From SIG205 sp045545595 (GTDB lineage Bacteria > Bacillota_I > Bacilli_A > RF39 > UBA660), in contig JAZQBG010000015.1 of assembly GCA_045545595.1 (NCBI GenBank), forward strand, positions 1 through 20,049: a DNA stretch of 20,049 bases. Reading direction: 5' to 3'. Position 1 is the stretch's first letter, and each line of letters begins with the position of its first letter. Of this stretch, positions 13,075 through 20,049 are shown in pieces. A program made the position numbers and the translations under genes. The notes under the pieces are model-generated. The model saw only the letters and a program-made list of their open reading frames with translations. It did not search any database and was not told where the DNA came from.

Positions 13075-16008
13075 ATGTATATACCGCTATGGGTTAAAAC
13101 AGATTATTCACTTCTATCTAGTTTAGTTTCTATAAAGAAATTAATAAAAAAAGCAAAAGATAACAACATAAATACCTTAGCTATAACTGACCAAAATATG
13201 TCAGGTGTAATGGAATTTTATAATGAGTGTATCAAAAATGATATTAAACCTATTATAGGACTAGAAATATTATTAAAAGGTAAAGATGAAATAGATAAAC
13301 GAATATTACTGTATGCGATGAATAATGAAGGATATAAAAATCTTATTAAATTATCTACAATACAAAGTGAAAGAATAGTATGTGGTAAAGATTTAATGAA
13401 ACATAAAGATAATTTAATATGTATTGTTCCATATCCAAGTTCTAATATATATAAAGATTTAAAGAAAATTTATGAAAATATTTATATAGGGTATTCTAGT
13501 AAAAAAGAAGAAAATAACCTAAATGGAGTTAAAAACAAAGTCTTTATAAATGAAGTATTATTTTTAGATGAAGAACAAGGAAAATATCTTAATTACGCAT
13601 ATCTTATACGTGATGGTAAAAAAGAAAGTGATGGAACTTTCTATAAGTTTGTAAATCATCACTTATTAAATATTAATGAACTTAATTCTATTACAAGAGA
13701 TTTAACTAATTTAAAAGTTATTGGTGATATGTGTAATGTTAAATTTGAAAAAGAAACAAAGGCATTATTACCTAAATATAGAAGCGAAAACGATGAGTAT
13801 GAGTATTTATCTAACTTGTGTAAAAAGGGACTTAAAAAACGCATTAAAAGCGGTGACATTAATGTTTATTTACAAAGATTACAATACGAATTAAACGTTA
13901 TTAATAAAATGGGGTTTTGTAATTACTTCCTAGTAGTATTTGACTTTATAAAATTTGCTAAAAAGAATGGAATATTAGTAGGTCCAGGAAGAGGTAGTGC
14001 GGCTGGTAGCTTGGTTTCATATTGTCTTGGTATTACAGATATAGATCCAATTAAATATGATTTATTATTTGAACGTTTCTTAAATCCAGAACGTGTTACT
14101 ATGCCCGATATAGATACCGATTTTCAATATGATAGAAGAGATGAAGTAGTAAATTATTGTATAGAAAAATATGGTAATAAAAATGTTGCTAATATAATAA
14201 CGTTTGGAACAATGGGTGCAAAACAAGTAATTAGAGATGTTGCTCGTGTTTTAGATATACCTCAAAAATTAACTGATAGAGTAGTAAAATATTTTGATAA
14301 AGAAAATATAAAAGAGATTTATGAAAATAATAATTTGTTTAAAAATTTAATTAATTCAAACAATGATTTAAAAAAATTATATGATATTTCAATACACTTA
14401 GAAGGTCTTAAAAGACATTCGAGTATCCATGCTGCAGGTATCGTTATGTCAGATAGATTATTAGATGATATAATACCGCTAGTTAAAAATAGTGACAATT
14501 ATCTTACTGGATATACAATGGAACACCTAGAAGACTTAGGGTTACTAAAAATGGACTTTTTAGGGCTTAAAAATTTAACTATAATTAACGATGTCACAAA
14601 AGAAATAGAAAAGTGTGAAAATATTAAATTAGAGTTAAATAATATAAATTTAAATGATAAAAAAACATTATTTATATTTTACTCAGTAAATACTGAAGGA
14701 ATATTCCAATTTGAATCTGAAGGAATGAAAAACTTTTTAAAGAACCTTAAAGTCACTTCATTCGATGATATAGTAGCCGCAATAGCGCTATTTAGACCAG
14801 GACCAATGGATAACATACCACATTACATAAATAGAAAATTTGGTAAAGAAAAGATTGATTACATCCATAAAGATTTAGAAAGTATTTTAAAACCAACATA
14901 CGGAATAATGATATACCAAGAACAAATAATGCAAGTCGCAAATATTATGGCAGGATATTCACTTGGAGAAGCGGATATATTACGTAGAGCAATGTCTAAG
15001 AAAAAGGTTGAAATTTTAAATAAAGAAAAAGAAAAATTTATTAGCAAGTCTATAGAAAAAGGTTATACTAAAGATATTGCAGAATATGTATACGAAATGA
15101 TTTTAAAATTTGCAAATTATGGATTTAACAAATCTCACTCAGTAGCATATTCAATAGTTTCATACCAAATGGCATATTTAAAAGCTCATTATCCTAAATA
15201 CTTTATTTCTAATCTATTAAATAATGTAATAGGTAGCGAAATTAAAACTAAAGATTATTTATTAGAAGCTAAATTAAATAAAATAAATGTTTTAGAACCA
15301 GATATTAACTTATCAATGGAAAAATACAGTACTGAAAAAGATGGTATTAGATGCCCTTTATCTATTATTAAAAATATAGGAGTAGTTGTTTCAAAAGAAA
15401 TACTAAAAGAAAGAGAAAATGGTAAGTTTGAAGATTTCTTTGACTTTGTTAAACGTACATATTCTAAAACAATAAATAAAAAAGTTATAGAATCTTTAAT
15501 AGAAGCAGGATGTTTTAAATCATTTGAATATAACAGAAAAACATTAATTGAAAATCTTGATTTAGCAATTAACTACGCAGAACTAGTCAAGGATTTAGAT
15601 GAAAGTCTAGTAGATAAACCAGAGTTTGAAATACTTGAAGAATACTCTGATGAAATATTAATGAATAAAGAATATAAAAGTTTCGGTTTTTATTTGTCAG
15701 TACATCCGCTAGATAAATATAATAAAGATAATGCTTTAAAAATCAGTGATTTAAATAAATATATTAATAAAAATGTCACAATTAATTTAATATTAGAAAG
15801 TAAAAAAGAAATTGAAACAAAGAAAAAAGATAAAATGGCATTTTACAAATGTGTAGATGAATACGCATCAATAGACTTAACACTTTTCCCAAGAATATAT
15901 GAAGAATATAAAGACATCTCTGAAAATACAATAATATGCGTAAATGGAAAAGTTGACAATAGGAATAATAAACTACAAATGGTGGTTGAAAAAATAGACA
16001 TTTTGTAA
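13075..16008 (+). CDS. dnaE: DNA polymerase III alpha subunit, DnaE type
   Basis: Replicative polymerase of the C family. An N-terminal PHP domain begins YIPLWVKTDYSLLSSLVSIKKL, then AITDQNMSGVMEFY. Palm motifs are GPGRGSAAGSLVSY (about 303-316) and MPDIDTDF (343-350), whose Asp residues bind catalytic metals. IYQEQIMQVANIMAGYSLGEADILRRAMSKKK and GFNKSHSVAYSIVSYQMAYLKAHYP follow. A C-terminal OB-fold-like region ends the protein. It has 977 residues against about 1115 for B. subtilis DnaE, so it is shortened. PHP metal ligands (HxH, TDH) are replaced, so no PHP exonuclease activity is expected. The start is ATG 13075 with AGGAGTGA upstream; an in-frame ATG 8 codons earlier has no SD. Whether polC exists elsewhere cannot be seen. 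Confidence 0.96.
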   Translation: MYIPLWVKTDYSLLSSLVSIKKLIKKAKDNNINTLAITDQNMSGVMEFYNECIKNDIKPIIGLEILLKGKDEIDKRILLYAMNNEGYKNLIKLSTIQSERIVCGKDLMKHKDNLICIVPYPSSNIYKDLKKIYENIYIGYSSKKEENNLNGVKNKVFINEVLFLDEEQGKYLNYAYLIRDGKKESDGTFYKFVNHHLLNINELNSITRDLTNLKVIGDMCNVKFEKETKALLPKYRSENDEYEYLSNLCKKGLKKRIKSGDINVYLQRLQYELNVINKMGFCNYFLVVFDFIKFAKKNGILVGPGRGSAAGSLVSYCLGITDIDPIKYDLLFERFLNPERVTMPDIDTDFQYDRRDEVVNYCIEKYGNKNVANIITFGTMGAKQVIRDVARVLDIPQKLTDRVVKYFDKENIKEIYENNNLFKNLINSNNDLKKLYDISIHLEGLKRHSSIHAAGIVMSDRLLDDIIPLVKNSDNYLTGYTMEHLEDLGLLKMDFLGLKNLTIINDVTKEIEKCENIKLELNNINLNDKKTLFIFYSVNTEGIFQFESEGMKNFLKNLKVTSFDDIVAAIALFRPGPMDNIPHYINRKFGKEKIDYIHKDLESILKPTYGIMIYQEQIMQVANIMAGYSLGEADILRRAMSKKKVEILNKEKEKFISKSIEKGYTKDIAEYVYEMILKFANYGFNKSHSVAYSIVSYQMAYLKAHYPKYFISNLLNNVIGSEIKTKDYLLEAKLNKINVLEPDINLSMEKYSTEKDGIRCPLSIIKNIGVVVSKEILKERENGKFEDFFDFVKRTYSKTINKKVIESLIEAGCFKSFEYNRKTLIENLDLAINYAELVKDLDESLVDKPEFEILEEYSDEILMNKEYKSFGFYLSVHPLDKYNKDNALKISDLNKYINKNVTINLILESKKEIETKKKDKMAFYKCVDEYASIDLTLFPRIYEEYKDISENTIICVNGKVDNRNNKLQMVVEKIDIL

Positions 16009-16014
16009 TATAAT
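15986..16014 (+). promoter_or_regulatory. Strong promoter of the surface protein gene, inside the dnaE end
   Basis: TTGAAA (15986-15991), 17 bases, then perfect TATAAT (16009-16014); the -35 and most of the spacer lie in dnaE codons. Start is expected near 16021, giving a leader of about 30 bases. No terminator separates dnaE from this gene, so read-through is possible. Confidence 0.75.
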
Positions 16015-16051
16015 TTATAATGGATGTACATTGTAGAAAAGAGGTGTCAAT

Positions 16052-17995
16052 ATGGATAGAATAAAAGCTATACTTTTCAAAGAGTATTATGTTAGAGAAG
16101 TTTTAACACTATTCTTCATAGTAGCTTCGCTTTTATTTTTATCAATATACACTTCTTTTGCTTTGTTTGAAAAATCAGTTGAAAAAGTTGGAATAGCTGC
16201 AATAAGCGCTAGTACACTTGATGTAGCACTATCAAAAACAACAATAACAGTACCAGCTGGTGAAACAGTATTTGAAGATATAACTGTAACCAATAACTCT
16301 GGAATAGCTGTAAAATATAAACTATTTACTACAAATACAGCAAGTGATGTTACTGTAGGTATAGCAAGTACATCTGAAAATGCAGATACAGGAGTAATAA
16401 GTGCGAATGGTGAAATAATTGTTAGAATAGGAATTAAAAATGATTCAACTAGTGATGTTGTTATAACACTAGGTGTACAAAGTGGATATGCACATAATGA
16501 AGTAGAACTAGCTGGTGGGAATGCATTAGGAACTGTAGAAGAAAATAATAATTATGTTGACCCAAGTGGCGCAAACGAACCAGTATTAGCAGAAGGAATG
16601 ATACCAGTAATATATGATGAAACATGCGAAAGTACTACGGCTGCTGATAATGCAAGTGGATGTTGGGAAGTAGCAGATACTAGTCAAGCTTGGTATAGTT
16701 ATGCTGACCAAATGTGGGCAAATGCAGTAACAACAAGTGTAGCAAGTTATAGAACAGCTTCTGTTGGAACAGAAATACCAATGGATTACATAAATAGTAT
16801 GTGGGTATGGATACCAAGATATAGGTATAATATACCAAGTGATATTGGAAGTAGTAGCGAGGTTACAGAACCACCTCAAATAGATGTAGTATTTGAAACT
16901 GGAACTGAAACAAATGGTGTTACAGAAACAGTATATAGAAATGGTATAGCAGATGATGGAACAAATACAAATTATTATACACATCCAGCATTTAGAAATG
17001 TTGATAATATAGAATATGATAGCAGTACAACATCAAAAGGAGCATGGGACGAAGAAATAACAGGATTTTGGGTAGGAAAGTTTGAAACTGGTACTAGTGA
17101 TGAAACATGTAATAATCATCTTAATTCTAGTTCTACTACATGTTTAGATGTAGAACCTATAATAAAACCAGATATTCAATCATTAAGATATCAAACAGTA
17201 AGTACACAATTTACAACTGCATTAAAGTTTGCAGGTGGAACATACAACACTTCTACAGGTGATGTTACATTTACTACAAACGAAAATAATATATATGGAT
17301 TAAATACAACAACAAACACAACAGATACACATATGATGAAAAATACTGAATGGGGTGCAGTTGCAATACTATCACAAAGTCAATATGGAAAAATGGGAAA
17401 TACAAATTATACAGGAACTAATAAAGAAGTGTATAAAAATGATAGTTTTAGTTCCAATAGAGGTAGTTATACTGGAAGAAGTAAGGGACTATTAGAAGAT
17501 CCTATGAATATAGGTAGTTATTCAACATATGGTACGTATTCTTATAATAATTTTATATGTGATGGTAGTATTTGTGCTCAAGAAAAAGTCGAGTTTTCAG
17601 GGGTGGGTGCAAGTACAACTGGAACAGTGTATGGGATATATGATATGAGCGGAGGGTCACATGAATATACAATGGGGAATTGGAAAGGATTATTAGGTGA
17701 TTCTAATTTTTATGTGAACATAACTGAAAAAATACTTCCTCCTTCAAAATACTATGACTTATATAAAGGAACAAGTTCATCAAATATAACAAAGGAAAAA
17801 TCAATATTAGGAGATGCTACATGGGAGACAAAAACTTGGTATAGAGATTATGGTGAGTTCATGAATAATGACTATCCATGGGCTGTTAGAGGATATAATT
17901 ATGATTCGTCTTCATATCATGGAGTGTTCAGTTCTTCAAAGTATCCTGGAAATTCTATGGAAGATTACTCTTTCCGTACTGTTTTGATTCCATAA
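16052..17995 (+). CDS. Large membrane-anchored surface protein with C-terminal FGE/C-type-lectin-like domain
   Basis: 647 residues. One hydrophobic segment (17-38) acts as signal anchor. Residues about 50-150 are Thr/Val-rich and beta-like (TLDVALSKTTITVPAGETVFEDITVTNNSG), reminiscent of TasA/camelysin or Ig-like stalks. Middle regions carry spaced Cys pairs (CESTTAADNASGC, CNNHLNSSSTTC, CDGSIC) fitting extracellular disulfides. The C-terminal part has formylglycine-generating-enzyme/C-type-lectin family motifs: MKNTEWGAVAILS (429-441), YGIYDMSGGSHEYTMGNW (527-544) and WAVRGYNYD...FRTVLIP (610-647). The domain is used for binding in many gut Firmicutes proteins and in diversity-generating retroelement targets. 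GAGGTG precedes ATG 16052. Its last 38 codons use CGT, TTG and TCT more than the ACA/AGA/GTA-rich body. Ligand unknown. Confidence 0.75.
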   Translation: MDRIKAILFKEYYVREVLTLFFIVASLLFLSIYTSFALFEKSVEKVGIAAISASTLDVALSKTTITVPAGETVFEDITVTNNSGIAVKYKLFTTNTASDVTVGIASTSENADTGVISANGEIIVRIGIKNDSTSDVVITLGVQSGYAHNEVELAGGNALGTVEENNNYVDPSGANEPVLAEGMIPVIYDETCESTTAADNASGCWEVADTSQAWYSYADQMWANAVTTSVASYRTASVGTEIPMDYINSMWVWIPRYRYNIPSDIGSSSEVTEPPQIDVVFETGTETNGVTETVYRNGIADDGTNTNYYTHPAFRNVDNIEYDSSTTSKGAWDEEITGFWVGKFETGTSDETCNNHLNSSSTTCLDVEPIIKPDIQSLRYQTVSTQFTTALKFAGGTYNTSTGDVTFTTNENNIYGLNTTTNTTDTHMMKNTEWGAVAILSQSQYGKMGNTNYTGTNKEVYKNDSFSSNRGSYTGRSKGLLEDPMNIGSYSTYGTYSYNNFICDGSICAQEKVEFSGVGASTTGTVYGIYDMSGGSHEYTMGNWKGLLGDSNFYVNITEKILPPSKYYDLYKGTSSSNITKEKSILGDATWETKTWYRDYGEFMNNDYPWAVRGYNYDSSSYHGVFSSSKYPGNSMEDYSFRTVLIP

Positions 17996-18014
17996 AATTA
18001 AATATATGGAATCA
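17985..18014. repeat. Perfect 10-bp hairpin on the surface protein's stop codon
   Basis: TGATTCCATA (17985-17994) and TATGGAATCA (18005-18014) are exact complements around a 10-base AT loop. The left arm includes the last codons and part of the stop. No T-run follows and a separate terminator lies about 40 bases on, so it is not the terminator. Diversity-generating retroelements need a hairpin just past the variable region; this one fits in position, though its loop is larger than the usual 4 bases. Confidence 0.75.
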
Positions 18015-18051
18015 CAAGATACACAATATAAATAGGATAACTATAAAAATA

Positions 18052-18099
18052 AAAACTGATAAGATGTCAATGTTAAAAATTGATGGTTATCAGTTTTTT
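18052..18099 (+). terminator. Intrinsic terminator of the surface protein gene
   Basis: AAAACTGATAA (18052-18062) pairs with TTATCAGTTTT (18087-18097), with inner TCAAT/ATTGA pairing, then a T-run to 18099. Confidence 0.85.
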
Positions 18100-18137
18100 G
18101 CATTTTCGATAAAAAATAAAGTCTTTTGGCAAAAATT

Positions 18138-18157
18138 TCCCGATATATATATTGGGA
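18138..18157 (+). promoter_or_regulatory. Hairpin covering the Rpn-like gene's ribosome binding site
   Basis: TCCCGATAT (18138-18146) can pair with ATATTGGGA (18149-18157; loop at least 2-4 bases after fraying). This buries GGGAG, the only SD of the next gene. It could limit its translation. Confidence 0.4.
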
Positions 18158-18168
18158 GATGATTGTTA

Positions 18169-18597
18169 ATGATAAACACAATAGAAAGAACTAGAATAAA
18201 ATATTTTATGTCAAATGATGTAGCATTCAAAACATTTTTTAGAAAGAATCCAAAGATGTTAAAGAAAGTAATAAGTATGTCTCTAAGAATAAAAGAAAGT
18301 GAAATAAAAGATATAATATACTTAAATAATGAATTAGCAAGAAATACACCTGAAGAAAAGTTAGGAATAGTAGATTTACTAGTAGAGATAAATAATAAGA
18401 AGAAAATAAATATTGAGATACAAAATGCAGAAAAACATAACTTTACAGAGAGAGCAGAATTTTATTTATCTAGGATATATGTAGAAGATTTACAAAGAGG
18501 AGAAGACTATTCTGAGGTAAGGGAAGTATGTGGGATATTCTTTTTAAATTATGATGATAAAAAGCTCAATTTCAAAAGTAAATTGAAAAATATGTAA
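18169..18597 (+). pseudogene. Truncated Rpn/PD-(D/E)XK nuclease-family (transposase-like) protein
   Basis: The visible 142 residues match the N-terminal part of Rpn/YhgA-like proteins. MSNDVAFKTFFRKNPKMLKKVISMSL is followed by GIVDLLVEINNKKKINIEIQNAEKHNFTERAEFYLSRIYVEDLQRGEDYSE. LGIVDLLVE and INIEIQ supply the D...ExQ core of the nuclease fold. Full-length members are about 280-300 residues; this one stops shortly after GIFFLNYDDKKLNF and a terminator follows at once, so the C-terminal half is deleted. The nuclease core is intact, so a short active protein cannot be excluded. ATG 18169 is preferred; TTG 18163 is also possible with GGGAG. Confidence 0.65.
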
Positions 18598-18604
18598 TAG
18601 AGAC

Positions 18605-18646
18605 AAAAATGCAGGAGTTAATTGATAAAAACTGCATTTTTGTTTT
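18605..18646 (+). terminator. Intrinsic terminator after the truncated Rpn-like gene
   Basis: AAAAATGCAG (18605-18614) and CTGCATTTTT (18632-18641) form a perfect 10-bp stem followed by GTTTT. It may be the original gene's terminator brought close by deletion. Confidence 0.85.
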
Positions 18647-18701
18647 GTGATTTTTTGGATAATATGATATTATAAGTATAAAATTAATTAAATTATTACA
18701 C

Positions 18702-18734
18702 GCAAAAGAGGTTTTGCCGAAAATCGTGCAAAAC
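18702..18734. repeat. Three-part GCAAAA/TTTTGC repeat giving two exclusive hairpins
   Basis: GCAAAA (18702-18707), GTTTTGC (18711-18717) and GCAAAAC (18728-18734). The middle arm can pair with either neighbour (6 bp with a 4-base loop, or 7 bp with a 10-base loop). It lies between convergent genes with no T-run on either strand. Confidence 0.5.
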
Positions 18735-18745
18735 TAAATCGAAAA

Positions 18746-19816
18746 TTATATTGATACATAATCTAAGAAATGATATTTATTTATTTTTTGTAGTACTTTT
18801 TTATCCGCGTAAACTTTTTTTAAAGTTGATTTTGAGACATTTAGAGTGTTTTGTTTATTAAATTCAACAAACAGTAGAAAACATTTTAAGGCAAATCCTT
18901 TATCTTTATTAAATTTTTCAACTAATTCACTTTGATTATTTTCTTCAAAAATGTTTAGTATAGTATTATCATCATAATATTCTTCCAATTCATTACTAAA
19001 TGATACTTTACTTGTTAAATAAGCATCGTTGATTATCAATAATTTAACATAATCATTGTTACAAATAGGTTGATTTTTGTTTTCTTCAAAAAAGTCTGTA
19101 CAAAAAGAATTATTTTTAATTAATTCTGAGTGTATAATTTCAAAGACATTAATTCTATCTTGATATTTAAGAAATAAGGTTTCATAAACACTCATCAACT
19201 CATTTCTTGCAATATCATTTATCGTGTTTAGTTCATTATTTGATTTGTATTGTTCTCGATATTTTTTAACTTCCAATTTTGTATAATATCTCATTAGATT
19301 ATTGTATGATAGAAGAATAAGGTTCGAAAACGTATCATCATCAATAAATTTATTAATAAAAGTATTTAATGAATAATCACATATCTTTTCTGTACTTAAT
19401 AAATTACTTTTATATTTTTTATCTTTATCAGGTAATTTTAAATATTCTAAATAACTATCAAATAAATCAAGAAAAAGCAAGTTTTTATTCGAACCATCAC
19501 TTAAAAATACTCTTTCTTTCATCATCTTGGTATAAATGTCATCATATACATCATTATCAAAAGACACATATATGCAAGTATCATCATCTAAGTTTTCTAT
19601 ATCACCTATAATGTCTTCAGAATATTCGATTTTATTGTCGTCCATTACATCTTCTAATTTATCAATATCTTCTTCTGATACAGTAGTAATATATATATTA
19701 TCTTTATCAAATTTATACTTATTAAAAAATTCTATTGCTTCTTCTTTGTTCATTTCTGTAAGTAACCCAGTAACTTCGATATGGTATTTTTTTAAAATTG
19801 ATTCTTTTTCTTCCAT
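18746..19816 (-). CDS. Uncharacterised acidic 356-aa protein
   Basis: I do not recognise a family. No signal peptide or membrane helix is seen. The N-terminal third is very acidic (VSEEDIDKLEDVMDDNKIEYSEDIIGDIENLDDDTCIYVSFDNDVYDD). The rest is helix-rich with regular hydrophobic and charged residues (TFINKFIDDDTFSNLILLSYNNLMRYYTKLEVKKYREQYK; LVEKFNKDKGFALKCFLLFVEFNKQN), consistent with a helical repeat or scaffold. The start was placed at ATG 19816, where AGAGGGA lies 4-5 bases upstream; the open frame continues 12 codons further to 19852 without an SD. It has its own promoter and faces the Rpn-like gene tail to tail. No convincing terminator was seen at its 3' end. Confidence 0.7.
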   Translation of the reverse strand: MEEKESILKKYHIEVTGLLTEMNKEEAIEFFNKYKFDKDNIYITTVSEEDIDKLEDVMDDNKIEYSEDIIGDIENLDDDTCIYVSFDNDVYDDIYTKMMKERVFLSDGSNKNLLFLDLFDSYLEYLKLPDKDKKYKSNLLSTEKICDYSLNTFINKFIDDDTFSNLILLSYNNLMRYYTKLEVKKYREQYKSNNELNTINDIARNELMSVYETLFLKYQDRINVFEIIHSELIKNNSFCTDFFEENKNQPICNNDYVKLLIINDAYLTSKVSFSNELEEYYDDNTILNIFEENNQSELVEKFNKDKGFALKCFLLFVEFNKQNTLNVSKSTLKKVYADKKVLQKINKYHFLDYVSI

Positions 19817-19840
19817 ACTATCCCTCTTTTTTTGATAGTT

Positions 19841-19863
19841 ATTATAACACATTTTGACAAAAT
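19841..19863 (-). promoter_or_regulatory. Extended -10 promoter with a palindrome upstream
   Basis: On the minus strand TGTTATAAT (19849-19841) is an extended -10 box; no good -35 is present. The 13-base palindrome ATTTTGACAAAAT (19851-19863) sits just upstream, where an activator or repressor could act. Confidence 0.55.
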
Positions 19864-19950
19864 TTATTAATTAAATTATAAATATCTAACATATACTTTT
19901 ATAGGTGATAACCTGAAAATAAAATACTAAATTTATTTAGGTTAAATTCC

Positions 19951-19972
19951 AAAAAAAGGGCAGACTTCCCCT
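19951..19972 (-). terminator. Intrinsic terminator of the leftward gene at the right edge
   Basis: On the minus strand AAGGG (19972-19968) and CCCTT (19960-19956) form a short stem followed by a U-tract (plus-strand As 19951-19955). Confidence 0.65.
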
Positions 19973-19998
19973 TACCCCAAGTTAAAGTTAAAATTTAA

Positions 19999-20049
19999 CT
20001 ATTCTAAAATGGCATTCTGATTTATTATTTCTAATAATTCTTCTGATGT
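19999..20049 (-). CDS. C-terminal end of a leftward protein, cut by the window edge
   Basis: The minus strand reads an open frame from the edge to TAG (20001-19999), TSEELLEIINQNAILE, followed 27 bases later by a terminator. The peptide is too short to identify. The open frame, sensible amphipathic composition and terminator support a real gene end. Confidence 0.5.
   Translation of the reverse strand, partial: TSEELLEIINQNAILE

Noticed and set aside
16586..16984. 132-codon Cys/Ile/Tyr-rich minus-strand frame
   Set aside because: Antisense of the surface protein's repetitive ACA/GTA/ATA codons; no SD or promoter and very odd composition.
19369..19835. Two plus-strand frames opposite the 356-aa gene
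   Set aside because: They overlap a gene with its own promoter and SD on the other strand and read Ser/His-rich shadow sequence.
1..20049. Mycoplasma-type code with TGA as Trp
   Set aside because: TGA ends several recognised genes at family-typical positions and Trp is encoded by TGG.
1..20049. CRISPR array, complete insertion sequence or prophage module
   Set aside because: No regularly spaced repeats, no full transposase with terminal repeats, and no phage structural genes were seen.

Overview
The window is strongly AT-rich DNA from a low-GC Firmicute. Its genes use the standard bacterial code: TGA ends yqfC, vanZ, recO and cdd, and TGG encodes Trp, so it is not a Mycoplasma-type code 4 genome. 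The core gene order yqfC-yqfD-ybeY-dgkA-cdd-era-yqzL-recO-glyRS follows the Bacillus subtilis yqf/era cluster. A single-chain GlyRS, extreme AT bias and a short DnaE suggest an uncultured gut Bacilli/Erysipelotrichia/RF39-like lineage. That placement is inference; no rRNA or marker phylogeny was run.

Left part (1-4711). A leftward promoter at the edge drives a gene outside the window. Then come a membrane-anchored NodB-fold protein that has lost its deacetylase motifs, a ClpC-type AAA+ unfoldase, and two XRE regulators, each followed by an intrinsic terminator. One regulator carries two membrane segments and a zinc ribbon.

Operon (4747-9814). The sporulation-type pair yqfC and yqfD comes first, then a VanZ-family membrane protein where phoH/yqfF would be expected. 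Next are ybeY (rRNA maturation), dgkA/udpK (lipid kinase), cdd (cytidine deaminase), era (ribosome assembly GTPase), the tiny yqzL, and recO (recombination mediator). Spacing is tight, with overlapping stop/start pairs. A stem-loop may cover the yqzL ribosome binding site. A new promoter lies on the recO stop codon and drives a very compact T-box leader for glycyl-tRNA synthetase (10003-11373).

Accessory block (11374-12500). After the glyS terminator there are stacked AT-rich inverted repeats, a structured unidentified small RNA with its own terminator, and a small RelE/barnase-like (PBECR-type) nuclease gene broken by a frameshift. A leftward tRNA-Ser(GCU) gene with its own promoter and terminator follows. 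RNA, terminator, then small nuclease is the layout of a type III toxin-antitoxin locus; this is a hypothesis.

Right part (12511-20049). An unrecognised 163-aa protein precedes dnaE (replicative polymerase alpha subunit with a degenerate PHP domain). A strong promoter inside the dnaE end drives a 647-aa anchored surface protein with an FGE/C-type-lectin-like C-terminus. That end, plus a perfect hairpin on the stop codon, resembles the variable region of a diversity-generating retroelement target; no template repeat or reverse transcriptase is in the window. A truncated Rpn/PD-(D/E)XK gene, a leftward acidic orphan protein and the 3' end of another leftward gene close the window.
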